Below are positions 21,246-34,432 of a stretch of DNA of 64,000 bases, piece by piece (positions within the stretch are counted from its first letter, which is position 1; every line of letters starts with the position of its first letter). The translations under genes and the position numbers were made by a program. The notes beneath the pieces are model-generated. The model made no database searches, was not told the origin of the DNA, and was given only the letters and a program-made list of their open reading frames with translations. The DNA lies in the NCBI RefSeq assembly GCF_020520425.1, contig NC_079487.1, positions 62,612,398 to 62,676,397 on the forward strand. The letters run 5' to 3'. Origin of the DNA: Spinacia oleracea. Its lineage: Eukaryota > Streptophyta > Magnoliopsida > Caryophyllales > Amaranthaceae.

Positions 21246-22430
21246 TTGACATCAATCTTAGTAATAGTTTTCCGCCTAAGCGAGGTGTTACTTATTGATC
21301 CTAAAGGGGTAAGGTACACAAATAATTGTGAGTACATGTTAGTTTTGGTGAAACTCAACGATATAAGTAAGGAGTCCTTTTATGTCGTGGCAAAACAGAT
21401 AGGTTTACCTAATAAGTCCTTAGACACCTATCAACCAAGAGTAGCTTCTAGACTATTAGCAAAAGGCTTTGCTTACCTAAAATATTTTTGAATTGAGTCT
21501 AAATACATAAAGTGCTTAATTCTTCAACGATTTAAGGATCTGGGAATCATTATTTTGTTCACACCTGCCGGAACAATAAATTCGAATAAAATTCTAATGA
21601 CTTGTTTAAATTGCATGATTGCTTTAATTTTCAAGTTATTACTCATGATAAATGTTTAGACTTTGCATGCTTCAATGTATGTTTTAATTATTGTTTATAA
21701 TTAAATATCTTGCACTGCAGTAAATCCTTTTAGAAAGGTAACAGTAAATTTCCTCGATTGGTAGTGAATCCAAGAACGATTTACGGAAATGAGAGAAAAT
21801 GAGCAATTTAAAATGTACGTTTCTTTTAGCGACTTTTATGGTTGTTTTCGAGTATGAAATTCGAATGGCAAACCAATTGGTGCTTGTGAATTCAAAATAC
21901 AATGTAGTTTTGAGATCATAAAGCATTGAGTTTAAACGCTCAGCTTTACCAATGGTTAACAACCTTATATCTTTGTCCTTTTAATTATCGAATGAGTCTA
22001 GTCCCTGGACATTCGAATAGATCGATGCTTAGAGAACTTTAGAAGCTTCTGGTAAGATCATCTAGTTGAAATAGAATATTCAACATAAATAAAATAGTAA
22101 GAACTTTGTTGGAATGACATTGGACATGTCTAAACAAAGTATAAAATTCAACACTTGAGAAGTCAATTCTTAAGACTATAAGAAAGGGTACAAGAAATAG
22201 GAAAACAAGGAACAAATGAAAGGAATTTAGGATTCCGTTTCTTCCTATAAGTTTATGTTTAAAGAGAAGTGTCCTAGAAATCAAACTTCCTTGGTATCAT
22301 ATACCGCTTGAGGGTTTTACTTCGGTAATAACTCAAACAATGGAAGCTAGGCTACACTAATGGCCTACAAATGAGAAATGAAGCATGGCAATGCTACATT
22401 AGTTGTAGGGTCATCTAGTTTATTTTAAGT
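21246..22430 (+). other. copia internal block almost identical to Copia-2
   Basis: From about 21400 to 22430 I see no difference from 40104-41134 (constant offset 18704), while flanking parts differ by several percent. A short plus-strand ORF (ends AYLKYF at 21491) keeps its frame in both copies, but I recognise no domain. Ordinary gag sequence would be expected hereabouts; I cannot read it. Confidence 0.6.
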
Positions 22431-23239
22431 CCTTTCAAAGGCTGGAACTTAATGGCTATTTTGTTCCATAATCAGCATACCTAAATTTCTGTTCCCAAAC
22501 ACAGAAAAACTCACATTCAAGAAAGACAAAAACAATGTTTGTTTGTTATTTGAATGAAATGGTCATTTACGGGTTGAGTCAATATGCTTGATTAAAACAA
22601 ACAACTCTTTAACAAGAAAACTTTACTAGGTTCAAATCAATCCCTTGATTTGAGTTCCACTAACCCTTTAGCATTGTTGCTTAGACCATGTCAACAAGTT
22701 AACATTCAAAAGCTCTATTTTGATGGACTTTTGAAAGTTGATTGATTTCTAGATCAATTCAAGACAAGCTAATCTTACTTGTTGAAAGTAACAAAAGATA
22801 TAAACTATTGTTAGAACGCCTAGACAATAGAGTTCAAAGCTAAAGAAAGATTTTATGACTTTATTATTTCACATGTATTTGAGTGAATATAGGTTTATTT
22901 ACTCAATTTGATATAAGTGTGAATCTGTTTGGCTAGTTCAAAGATTCAGAAGTATAAAATCTACTTGGCAAGAAATCATAAAGATCTAGGTTAGATCATG
23001 TTGATGATTACTTAAGCCAAAAATGATCATCAACGGATTGTGTGTTGTAACTTCACGATCTAGCTCTATAAGATATGGCATATCTACGTTGGAATGGTCG
23101 AAGTCAATTAGTACTTAATTCGATCAATGATGAATCATAAAGAATTTTTCCTATAATTTCTAAAACAAAATGCTAAACTACCACCAAACTAAACCAAATT
23201 CGTCAAAGCTATTTGAAAAGTAATTTCAGAATATCTTTT

Positions 23240-23432
<193 letters not shown>

Positions 23433-23889
23433 AAAGAGTTGCAAAACTAAAGTCTTCGAGGCGAACAACAAACATAAATGGACATTCCGGAAGCTTTTAG
23501 AAGTTCTTCAGAAAATCCGAACACTTATTCTTTAAGGACTTTAGAAGTGGCTTTAAAAAATAGACATCTCTTAGAAGACTTTACAAGTGCTTCAAGGAGA
23601 ATAGAATATTCAAAGGACTCTCAAAGTGCCTGTTGATATTCTATTGTTTGATGTTCTATGCCCAAGTAGACATAGAGTTCAGGTCACTGAAACTATGAGA
23701 TTCTTCTATTAGATAGTGAAGAAACCTACAACTTGCAGTCAAACTATTATCAAGATATTAATGAGTTTGTGACTTGTAAGAAAGCTATGACGAAACCCAG
23801 ATTCCCTAAAATGGTTAGAGGCCATATATAGACTCAAATGTTTTAGATGGTTAAAGGCCATAAAACATAACCAATGTTTTGATTACAAA

Positions 23890-24240
23890 ATTGAAATTTT
23901 GTTGATTTGCAAGAATAGGTTAACACCTATTTGTTGCAAATTGGTTTTAAGGATAAAAACCATCAAACATGGAATTGTGTTCACACACAAAGCTAGATTA
24001 GTTGCTAAAGGTTACAAGCAAATTCATGACGTGGATTGTGTTGAAACCTCATGCATAATCGTAATGCTCAAGTTTATAAATCAAGCAATAATTGCAAATT
24101 GGTACATATGGCAATTGGATGACAAAACTTGTTCCTCAATCAAATGTTGGAAGAAACTATGTACATGGTATGTCATAGGATTTGTGGATCCAAATAAATG
24201 CTTGAAAAGAAAAGCTAGCTTATGAAATCTAAGTACAGAT
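23890..24240 (+). pseudogene. Ty1/copia reverse transcriptase remnant (Copia-1)
   Basis: Reads VLRIKTIKHG, then HKARLVAKGYKQIHDVDCVETS, IWQLDDKT and GFVDPNKCLKR. This matches the N-terminal RT region of copia Pol (KARLVAKGYxQ-x-G-x-DYxETFSPV, then WQMDVKTAFLNG and the GFVDP loop). Expected FSPV and catalytic segments are lost and downstream frames are broken. Weak traces of the rest of Pol continue to about 25400. Confidence 0.8.
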
Positions 24241-26385
24241 TTAAGCAAGCAATTGGGAATTGGAAATGCATTTTAGTGAAACTAATAAGTATTTTAGTTT
24301 CATAAAATGTACATGATTCTTATAGATATATAAGAAGTTTAGTGGAAGTACATAAAATTTAATTGGTCCTATGTGTATCACACATATATCTCTCTATTGT
24401 GAAATGACATTCAAATGCTAATGACTTAGATTTGAAATTATTCATCAATGATGGACCATGGCGAAACTTAGTACATACTAGGTATTAAGATCTATTTACA
24501 AAGATCTTATAATATTGTTTTGGATTAAGTAATGGCATTTACTAAATCAAACACGAAATACTCCATTGGAGATATTCGACCCATGTGAATAAATCTAAGT
24601 AAAGAATGTTTAAACTATGTATAAGCATTTACTAAGTTAAACATCAAAGGATCTAAGTGAGATTCTTAACCTATATTATATGTCAAAGAATTTAGCTGGA
24701 TTTAGTATCTACTGAAACTGTATGAGCTAAAGTTACATGAATAGAATTCAATAGGGAATTATTCTGTAAAAGAATTTATCATGTATGATATAATATGAGG
24801 ATCGCCAAAAACGTATCGTAAGGCTTTAGGCATGACGAACATATACCAATCTCTATTGATCTAAGTGAAGATCAACTAGATTGATATCAAGAAAAACTTA
24901 TGGTACTTGAAAAGGTACATAGGAATAGTTCTTGATTCAAGGAAATAAAGATATGCTAAATATTGATGCTATACGCATAAACACTGGCAAAGGATCAAGC
25001 AAGATCCCTTTGGAGTTAACCATTGGCAAGGACGAGCTAAAGAGCATCGTGTTTTAAAAATGGCAACATGGATTGGAGACGATGAGTTGTTGCGTGGGAA
25101 ATTAAAACATTAATTTCTATGTTCTAGGATACAGATGGAAAGTCCTCCACATACCTATGGACTGCTTGGATAAGTAAATCCAAACAAAGCATCACTAGCA
25201 ACCTAAACAGTTGAAGTAAAAGTAATTATTGCCAAAGAAGCAATAAAACAGAGTTGTTTACATTATAGAGTTCTTCACTGAACTTGGGTGGATCAAATGT
25301 CTGCTGACTTGATGGTTCTTCATTGCAAAATGCGTAGAACCAATATTGAAGTAAGAAAGACTAGATCACATAATAAACAAACTCAGAAGATCTTATCATC
25401 ATATATTGAAGAACATTCGATGAAAAGGATATTAAGATTGGCAAAGCATGATAACTAAACCTATGCAACAAGTGAGAAACAACACTCACATTTTGGCACT
25501 GGAAATCAAGCACGGTTTTGAATTCCACTAATTGTTTTAAAGATGGGTTCGAGGCCCATGGTTGTAAAACATTGGGGTTGAACATTTATCATATATGAAA
25601 TGTATTTTCATATTCCATTTAATCTTGGTTTAGTATTAAATGATGAGTCCTTTCAATTTGACGATATATTCAAGATAGACTGTCAGGACCAGTCCTGTGA
25701 CTAAGAAATGTCTATCAAGTTAACTTGAATGTCAAAAGTTGAAAATGGTCCCTGGTCGGAGTTTCCTATAAAGATGGACGCATAGAAAACGTTAGACGAC
25801 TAGAATGCAAGATGACTAGTAGTTCTGTTTTTTGAACTATGTGGACATGGAAATGTCACAATCATTTGCATAGATACATACTTTGGGAAGAGTAGTATCG
25901 GACAGACCTATGAAACTTTACTGTAAGAGATGAAAATCTGTCATAAGTAAATATCATTAAAATTATTAGACACTAAATCCTCAATACCTGAGTGATTTGA
26001 GATTACTTGTTTGAGAACTGGTTGCTTTGACGTTGTCAACCGTCGCACCGTAAAAGGAGGCCATAAAGGCAACGCTCGGGTAATCACCTATCAAACGAAG
26101 TCTAATCTCAAGATCGCAAGATTGGGATTGTCCTCCCATAAATCGGGATGAGATGCTGTAAGTTGTACAAGGCCACTCGGAGAGCTAGAAACTGTAAAAT
26201 GCATGGCCGTGCTCAGATGAATCATAGGCTATGATTATCTGTTTATTTGATCAGTTGAACTCTGAAACCGAGAAACACCTCTGGGCATAATAAGGATGAC
26301 AACTCTTACCTTATGTTCAAGAGCAAGCATCGAGTGACAAAGGAATTAGGAAATGCACACTTGTCCCTAAGGACAAGTGGGAGAC

Positions 26386-27739
26386 TGAAGGAAATGATGC
26401 CCTTGGTCCAAGTATGCATTTAATGGTAAGTCTAATAAATGCGGTTCAGTGTTAATTATACAAGTTAATATTTAAGTGAGATCAAGTGAACTGTATGCCT
26501 AGCTAGAGGCCGCTTCAGTTCAAGTGGATTAATGGCATTAATCCACAGCTTACTCTTGACTGAACCCGTAGGGTCACACAAATAGTACGTAAACGGATCA
26601 AGTATTTAATAGCATTAAAAACTCCATCTATGGATATTCGGAATCGACAGATCTTGGTTCCAGTGGGAGCTAAGATCGTCAAAGGAAAATAATGAATACT
26701 CCGGAAACGATGATATTGCCGGAAACGGAAATATGGATCGTATCGGAAATATAAATATTATCCAAGTCGTAGATGTTGACGGAAACGGAAACATGGTACG
26801 TATCGGAAAATATTATCGGAAATATTGCCGGAAACGAAAATATTGTAAGAATCGGAAATATTATCGGAATCGGAAAATAATTCCGGAAACGGAAATATTA
26901 AATATTTGTTCGAAACGGAAATTAATTCTGGAATCGAAAATGTTAAATATTGTTCGTATCGGAAATGAATTCCAGAATCGGAAAATTAATCGGAAGCACG
27001 TCGTACGAATAAGAATCGGACGAGCTTGTTAGACGAAGGCCCAGCACGAAGCCAGGCCCACGTACTCCAGCAAGCCCAGCGCGCGTCACAGTAGCTTAAG
27101 GCCACGCCAGGCCCAGCGCAAGGCCAAGCCCAGCGCGCCAAGGCTGCGAGCACATGGCAGCGAGCACGCGTGGGTTTCATGGCCTGCTGCGGGCTTTGCG
27201 TATGCGCGGGTCATGCTCGTGTGTGTTTGTGCTTGTGTACAAAACCTTGATCGATTAGGATTCGTTTAAAGATTAAATTCCTAAATCTACTAGATAATTA
27301 ATTAATTGAATTTAAGTTAAATTAAGATTAGTTAATTCGTTTCCTAGTAGGATTCTAATACCCGTTTCCATACCCTATAAATAGGTGATCATAGTTCACA
27401 ATTTATAACGAGTTTTTCCAAGTATTCATACGAGTTTTAGGCATAAAATTCAGTCATTGTTTGCTGCATAAAAACCGAAAACACATAGTACCTTTGGGGA
27501 AATTCTAGTTAGTTAAACCTAAGGCGGATCCGGACGTGCTGTGGACTTTCTACGGAGGGACGACACTTGGAGTCCTAAAGACTTGTTCTTGTTCGGTTCG
27601 GGCGCAGCAAGGGAGGGCACGCTACAAAGAGTATGCATCCTAAATTATGCTAATTGTTATGTGGCAATTAATTTGAAATCCTGGCTTTTATGGTTTTTCC
27701 GCATGATTTATATTCATTTATATGTATCATAACCTAACA
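26386..27739 (+). repeat. 3' LTR of Copia-1
   Basis: Opens TGAAGGAAATGATGCCC after a purine tract (GGACAAGTGGGAGAC, the PPT, 26371-26385) and ends AACCTAACA at 27739. 1354 bp. It contains the GGAAATATT tandem region (26690-26990), a GGCCCAGC-rich patch, and TATAAATA at 27376-27383. Confidence 0.92.
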
Positions 27740-29039
27740 GCTGTGCCTTTTGGATTGTCTTAATTCTAAAATATTTTAGGTAAGCAAATCCATTGCTAAA
27801 AGTCTAGAAACTACTCTTGGTGGATAGGTACGTCTAAGAACTTATCAAGAAAACCTATTCCATTTGCCACAACATAAAAGGACTTCTTACTTATATAATT
27901 GAGTTCAGCCAAAACCAACATGTTCTCACAACTAAGTGTACCTTACCCCTTTAAGATCAAGAAGTGACACCTCGCTTTGCCGTAAAATTATCACTAGTTG
28001 ATATAAAAGTGAGAAAGTAAGTGTTATTTTGGAATGACACCTTATAAATCAATTTTATGTTTGGAACTTTAGGCTTTTACTATGTTGGTTAGATTTTAAA
28101 TGAACTAAAATCCTTAATCATGAAACATATTCAAGCCATATTCTCAAGCATCACTCAAGACATATTTAAAAGCAATAAATATTTTAAAACATGCATAAAA
28201 ATTAAATGTGATCTAGTATGGCCCATTTCATCTTGAAGCTTTAATTTCAAACTCCGTCTTGAAAATTGAATTGAACCTTCATTCTTGAACTTCAATATAG
28301 GAGGCGCCATTTTCACCAAATAGGAATTGCAAATTTGAAATACGTAACCTAATCATTACAACATGCTAATGGTACGCAGACCATATATAAATTAAAACTT
28401 GTGGTACTTTGGACCATATTTTACATTCAAGTTAATGGTACGCATACCATATTTTCTATCATATTCGGCCCATACTAGTCACTTTCCACATCCTGCAAAA
28501 CAACATATATACAACATATACCATTCATCCATTCATTTATCAATGAATGACCCACTTAACAAGTTAGCAGAAAAACACATCACGTAATATTTGCATCAAC
28601 TAATTAAGGCTCAAGAATCTACCAATTATTTGACCTTATTAGTTCTAATCAAGTTGTTAATCCTAGGGAAATAAGGACCTAATCAAAAGGATAAAATTAA
28701 ATTTTAACCAAATATGAATAAAAGCTCCCATTCAAATCAAGAGTTATACGCTTTACAAATTTTAAACATAAATGTTTATCTTTCCTAATCTAACCGGAAA
28801 CCATAACATTTAATTAAAATTTAAAGCTCATATTATAATTTTTTAAATCTCATTATTTTATTTTTTGTTGATTAATTCGAAGTAATGATAATTTATTCAA
28901 GGTTTTAATTTTATTAAATAATTATTATAAAATTAATTATTATTATTAAATTAATAAAATTAATATTCCGAGAAAATTATAAGCACGAAAATAAATTTAA
29001 TTAAGTTCATCGTTCAACGGAAATCAAAACCGACAAATA

Positions 29040-29560
29040 AAGCACACAATGGCACGAAGCCATGGTGCCATGTGCACGATATGCTGGCAAGCACACGAGT
29101 GCAGCGCCCTACGCCCATGCTTGTTTGCACAAGGCAGCAACATCACCACATAGGGTTGTGCGCGTTGGCACGAAGCCACGAAACATCGCCCATGCATGTG
29201 CGCGCTTGGCTCGTCTCCTACGTTGGCACATCGCACACTAGGGGCAGCGCGCGTGCGAGCTCCTTTCCTCGCCGGGTCGCTCGCTCGCACTTTGCATGCT
29301 GGCGCACACTGGTCCATCGCACACGATGCAGCGTGCACGGAGCTCCCTTGCTCTTCATGCCGCTTGCATGCGATGCTTGCCCAACGTTGCCTTCGCCTTA
29401 CTTTCCCACACGAACACCCGCACACACAAACGCGAACAGTGCTTACATGCTGCGCGCGATGTGCGCTTGCACACTGCAGCAGTGCCGCGCGAACAACGAG
29501 CTCCCTTGCTCGTCGCTGCACACGCGCACCATCTCAACATCCCTTTAGGGCTACACTTAA
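29040..29560. repeat. GC-rich block of Copia-3
   Basis: Inverted counterpart of the GC-rich blocks in Copia-1 and Copia-2, rich in GCACGAAGCC and GCGCGCGTGCGAG-type words. Multiple overlapping ORFs of 65-165 codons on both strands reflect lack of AT-rich stop codons, not genes. Confidence 0.65.
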
Positions 29561-30322
29561 CTATCTTTTGCTTCGTGTGCACTAGATTGTGAACAAGTTT
29601 GCAAAAAAAAATTTTTTTTTATACTTTTCAAAATTCATGAAAAATAAATAAATCGTATAAATTTCATGAATTTAGGCGAAAAATTGAAAATTTATTAATC
29701 AAATAATTTCCGATTACATGAATTTTTAGGGATTAAAATTAGGGTTCATAAAATTTTAAAAGTTTCAACCTCTAACAAATTTAGTTGGTCTTTTAATTCA
29801 TTAGATCCCAATTAAATTACTAATTGATCATGAAAAATCGAATCAAAATCTAATTTATTTGAAAATCAACAAATGAATTATAATTACAAATTAGGTAGCA
29901 TAATTTACGAATTTGAATCTTAAAATTCTTAATCATATGGAGTAGGTCAATTATTAAAGATTCGCAAATATTAATTTAACATCATTAAAAATCATAAAGT
30001 TTGCGTTCGTAAAACTAAAACCTCCGAAAAGTCATAGTTAGGCTTCGAATGTGCGATTTCTAGCTCTAGACAAACAATAATCCTTTTGTAAAAAATTTGA
30101 AACGTCGTTTACATGCGAAATTCACTATAAAATCATAAGATCGATTCTGATGATTATTGACAAAACTACCGAAATTCCTGCGAACATATAATTAAATAAT
30201 CGCATAGAATTTGCAATTAATTACCGCGGAATCATTTCACCCCTTTAATTCCTTGCAGATGTATAAAATTTAATCCATGTTTTAGTTGATTATGCAATTA
30301 TACAAGAGGCTCATGATACCAC

Positions 30323-31081
30323 AGTTAGGTTATCATGCCCACTGTGCTTCCAGGCCCATCGGCCGGGCGCTGGCGCTGGGCTTCGTGCTCAGTGCTATGC
30401 GCTCGGCCTTTGCTTGTCGAGCGATGGGCCGGCTCGCTTGCCAGCCTGTCGCTCGTCGAGCTTCCGATTCATTTTCTGATTTCGGAATCCATTTCCGTTT
30501 CAAACAAATGTTTACGTTTCCGTTAATATTTCCGATTCCGGAAATAATTTCCTTTTCCGACAATATTTTCGATTCCGGTAATATTTCCGTTTCCGGAAAT
30601 ATTACCGATTCCGACAATATTTCTATTTCTGGCAATATTTCTATTTCCGATACGAACCATGTTTCCGTTTCCGGCAACATCTACGACTTGGATAATATTT
30701 ATATTTTCCGTTATGAACCATATTTCCGTTTCCGGTAATATCATCATTTCCGGAGTATTCTTTATTTTTCCTTTTGACAATTGCAGCTCCCACTGGACCC
30801 GAGATTCGTCGTTTCCGAATGATCATAAATGGAGTACTTAATGAATAATATATTCACTTAAATACTTGATCCGTTCACGTACTATTTGTGTGACCCTACA
30901 GGTTCAGTCAAGAGTAAGTTGTGGATTAATATTATTAATTCCACTTGAACTGAAGCGGCCTCTAGCTAGGCATTCAGTTCACTTGATCTCATTGAATTAT
31001 TAACTTTATAATTAATATTGAACTGCATTTATTAGACTTAGCATTAAATGCATACTTGGACCAAGGGCATTATTTCCTTCA
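30323..31081 (-). repeat. 5' LTR of Copia-3, internally shortened, with adjacent PBS
   Basis: The minus strand opens TGAAGGAAATAATGCCC at 31081 and ends about 30323 just before TGGTATCATGAGCC, a tRNA-Met-type PBS. At 759 bp it is about 600 bp shorter than the other LTRs: the segment with the TATA box and the region before the LTR end is missing. The GGAAATATT repeats (30520-30770) remain. Confidence 0.85.
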
Positions 31082-31359
31082 TATTATACAATCTCCTACA
31101 TGTAATCACATCCAAATTATAATAATATGATCAATTAAATCTTTGTTTTGTGCTACTTAACATTAAAATTTAAGATAATTTCAAATAAGATAAAGCTAGT
31201 TAAGAAAAATAATGGGTACAATGTAAAACTTTCAACTAAACCAAGGTTTGAAATTTCTAATAATTTCAGATAACTAAGTGAAAATTTGGTGAATATAGTG
31301 CACCTTAGTCATTGTTCTATTCGGTTTTTTTTTTTTTATTCGACTTATATTGTTTGAAA
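31082..31359. other. AT-rich spacer
   Basis: Between the outer end of Copia-3 and the first Helitron. Nothing recognisable. Confidence 0.5.
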
Positions 31360-31975
31360 TCTATACTATATTTAATAGCAAACACATTTCCACGAAATCT
31401 AGAATGTCACGTGTCACTCCTTGAAAACATATTCATTTTATTTTACTTCCTCTGTTCATTTTTACTCACAACGTTTGTCACTTTCACGCATGTCAATGCA
31501 CAACTTTGATCATTATTATCTTTAATTTCCTTTAAGAAAAAATTATAAAAGGTTAATATTTTGAAAATACACATTAAGACGAATCTAACAAGATCTCACA
31601 TGACTATGTTTTGTAGTACGTATAAATCACCAACAATGGTCAAAGTATAATGTGTAAATAGTGTAGAAATCACAAACGTTGCGAGTATTAAAAATCGGAG
31701 GAAGTATTTCAAATTTCATGTTCTTTCCTTCTCCAATTTCATGCCTCTTCACTACCAAAAAATTACATTCCCTTTCACCACCAATAAACTTCATGCCCCT
31801 TTATCTTTCATATTTTCTATTAATTTCAAGTAATATAACGATTTAAATTTATATCTTCACAGTTTTCTTAGTGAAACATGAAATGAATACATTTACACAC
31901 TTTTTATGAATTGGAAAATTAACACTCACTTCTAAAACATAACAAAAGTCGTGCATGGCATGGAATCAATAATAA
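31360..31975 (+). mobile_element. Helitron A (non-autonomous) carrying a MITE
   Basis: 5' end TCTATACTATATTTAATAGC after an A at 31359. 3' end has a GTCGTGCATGGCATGG hairpin followed by ATCAATAATAA and a T at 31976. The expected CTRR end is ATAA here, but the sister copy at 61014-61707 has CTAA. No TSD, as expected. Length without the MITE at 31444-31706 is about 353 bp, close to the sister copy. Confidence 0.75.
31444..31706. mobile_element. Stowaway-like MITE in Helitron A
   Basis: Inverted ends TACTTCCTCTGTTCATTTTTA and the complement of TAAAAATCGGAGGAAGTA, with TA at both boundaries, and inner arms AACGTTTGTCAC / GTGATTTCTAC-like partly paired. Typical of Tc1/mariner-derived MITEs. Confidence 0.7.
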
Positions 31976-32438
31976 TCTATACCTAGTCTATACCTAGTAT
32001 TTAAAAAGGGAAACCACATTTGATTAGATGACATGTGTCAACACATTTGATTAGATGACACGTGTCATCCATTCTTTCCACCATCAATTTTATTTTTTAT
32101 TTTACTTTTTCTTTGTTGTTTGATATATTATACTCCGTACAACTCCAATCCTCTGGTTCACTCCATCTTCCTCGTACAACATCAATTCATCAATGTATTC
32201 ATTCAATATTTTTCACTCCATCTTCCCTATTAGCACTCAATATTAATACACTATTTAATTTATAATTATGTATTCACTAAAAAAATTAATTTATGTATTC
32301 TCTCAACTTTTAAAATTTACCTCTATTTAAATCATATATTCTCTCTAAAATCACATGCTCAATAAAATTAGAACTTAAAAGGATAAACTAAATAACCACT
32401 ATACAACCGCCCGTTCTTTGAACGGGCTCAAAAGCTAG
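31976..32438 (+). mobile_element. Helitron B, directly abutting Helitron A
   Basis: Starts with a doubled TCTATACCTAG (31976 and 31987) and ends with the hairpin GCCCGTTCTTTGAACGGGC (32409-32427), TCAAAAG and CTAG (32435-32438) before T. A 28-bp tandem duplication (CACATTTGATTAGATGACA) lies at 32011-32066. No coding capacity. Confidence 0.85.
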
Positions 32439-32455
32439 TTATACTAAAATAGAGG

Positions 32456-34432
32456 ATACCTCAATGTGGTGCTGACACGTGGCTTTTTTTTAACTTTATA
32501 TTTTAATATCTAAATGTATATCATTTGTATTATTTACTAAATACAGAATCTATACTATTGAATGTATGGTATAAATGAAATAATCTCTAATTACTAAATT
32601 AAATAAACTATATATTTATTTCAAAGATACTATTGACTTGTATTGTTTATCACAAAGATATTCTGAAAAATATGTATTAACAGAATATATGCAGAGTACT
32701 AGAATAATATACTCATTTGACATCTTTTATATGGTAACTAACAAGATACGAGTATTTAACAAAGACTAATAATATACTCATTATTCTTAAGAACAAAGTT
32801 CAAAAAAACATTAATTGATTGAACTACAGAATCCAAAACAAAAATTAGCCACTGACCAATGCTAAGAGAATGTAATTAGACCAAATTGAGACTTCTAACT
32901 CTCGAGGCTTCACCCGTCGCAGACTCGCATCAAAAGGATTGCATTTTGATCAGCACCAAATTAGCAGAAGTTTTTCATTTAGTTTGTAACAACACGACCG
33001 AAAAATGCAACAAGAGAGAGGGTAACTCAATGTGGTGCTGACACATTACATTTTAATTTTTATTTTACATTATATTTTTAACGGTTTTTTCATGAAATGC
33101 TCCTGAGATTTGCGTTAATGCACCAAATACCCCCGAGGTTTAGTATTAATACACAAAATGCCCAAAATGACTATTTTCCGTTAACTCTGTTAACTTATCC
33201 GTTAACTTTAGCTTTTATTTTATTTTATTTTATTTTTATTTTTTCTCTTTCCCTTTTGATTTCTCTTTTTTCATTTGTTTTTTTCCTCTCTCCCCTTCCT
33301 TCTTCCCTATCCTCCATTGAACTCAACTTTTCTGGGTTGGAAGCACCATGGCAGCCCATATCACCACCATGTTCCATGGCAGCCCTTCTCTTCCTCACCA
33401 CCACACACACCGTCCCGCTAACCCGTTCTCTTCCTCACCACCACCCCACACCTCCACTAACACTGACAACAGCGTGCTCGAGCGGACCAAAGCCACGCCC
33501 AGATCGTCGCCAGAAACAAAGCAACGGATCTGGCCATGCGTGCCCACCCGATGCGGCCGACGTATACAAAAATTGATAACAAAAAAAAAGCAAGAAGCAA
33601 TCTGAGCCGCTCTTGTCGGAACCACCAAAAGTTTTGGTCGGCCTTTTGAGCCTCGGTTTGGGTCTTGTTCAATTGAGTTTTTGTGAGAGAAGGGAGAAAA
33701 TGGGGTTTTGAGTGATGAGTTTGAAGAAGGGATTGGAGAGAAAGAAGGTGGTGAAGACGGAGAAAATTGAGAGAAGTAATGACGGGATTGAAGGAGATGA
33801 AGCCGCCTGAGTTGTGATCGCAAGAGGGAAATCCCTCCTTGTACGTGAAGAAGCAGAGCAAGAGAGAGCAGCAATAGAGAATCCAAAAAAATTTAGGGGT
33901 AATTGGTTTTTTTTTATAATAGTTAATTAATTTTTTAAGAGTTTAGTTAATTTAATTAAGGGTTAATTAATGTAATTAAGGGTTAATGTAGGATAAATAG
34001 AGAAAACTGTTTATTAAGGGCAAAAAAGTAAACATACACTAACGGGGACTTAACATCCGTTAGCCTTGTGGGCATTTTGTGTATTTATACTAAACCTCAG
34101 GGGTATTTGGTGCATTCTGGAAAATTTAGGCGTATTTGGTGCATTAAGGCAAACCTCAAGGGCATTTCATGAAAAATCCGTATTTTTAATGTCTAAATGT
34201 ATATCAATTGTGTTACTTACTAAATACACAATCTATATTATTGAATATACGGTATACTAATCTTTATTTACTAAATTAAAGAAACTATTTATTTTAAATA
34301 TACTATTAACTTCTATTGTTTATCACGAAGATATTATGAAATGTTTATTGACAGAATATATGCAGAGTACCAAAATAATATATTTATTTGACATCTTTTA
34401 TACGGTCACTAACAAGATATTTAACAAAAACT
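32456..34432. repeat. tandem segmental duplication, second copy interrupted
   Basis: Copy A (about 32456-32765) and copy B (about 33022-33072 plus 34181-34432) share CTCAATGTGGTGCTGACAC, CTAAATGTATATCA and AGAATATATGCAGAGTAC in the same order, offset about 566 bases without the insert. Copy B carries the Mutator-like element; copy A keeps the empty site. Confidence 0.85.
33082..34180. mobile_element. Mutator-like (MULE) foldback element
   Basis: 1099 bp. Ends CGGTTTTTTCATGAAATGC and the complement CGGATTTTTCATGAAATGC; imperfect inverted arms extend about 85-110 bp (TTAATGCACCAAATACCCC and TAATACACAAAATGCCC on both sides). Flanked by a perfect 9-bp TSD TATTTTTAA (33073-33081 and 34181-34189), which defines MULE-type insertion. 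No transposase. The middle (about 33300-33900) is richer in GC and may be captured sequence: opposite ORFs of 159, 163 and 134 codons overlap there, none recognisable. Confidence 0.92.

Larger units (their letters stand above)
27740..31081 (-). mobile_element. Copia-3, older inverted copy of the same copia family
   Basis: The minus strand from 31081 carries LTR, PBS-like site, AT-rich leader, GC-rich block, GGTACGCAGACCAT repeats, and then the segment around GCTTACCTAAAATATTTTAG, where it is cut by the end of Copia-1. The rest should lie beyond Copia-1 on the left, outside the window. It is clearly more diverged than Copia-1 and Copia-2. Confidence 0.82.

Noticed and set aside
21684..22284. 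Minus-strand ORFs of 92 and 81 codons identical in Copia-1 and Copia-2
   Set aside because: The DNA block itself is identical; there is no independent sign of coding, and they oppose the element strand.
29024..29592. ORFs of 158 and 165 codons on opposite strands
   Set aside because: Same GC-rich copia block; Cys/Arg/His-rich composition reflects base content.
33097..33886. Overlapping ORFs in the MULE core as a captured gene
   Set aside because: Several frames are equally open and none shows a known domain; kept only as possible captured DNA.
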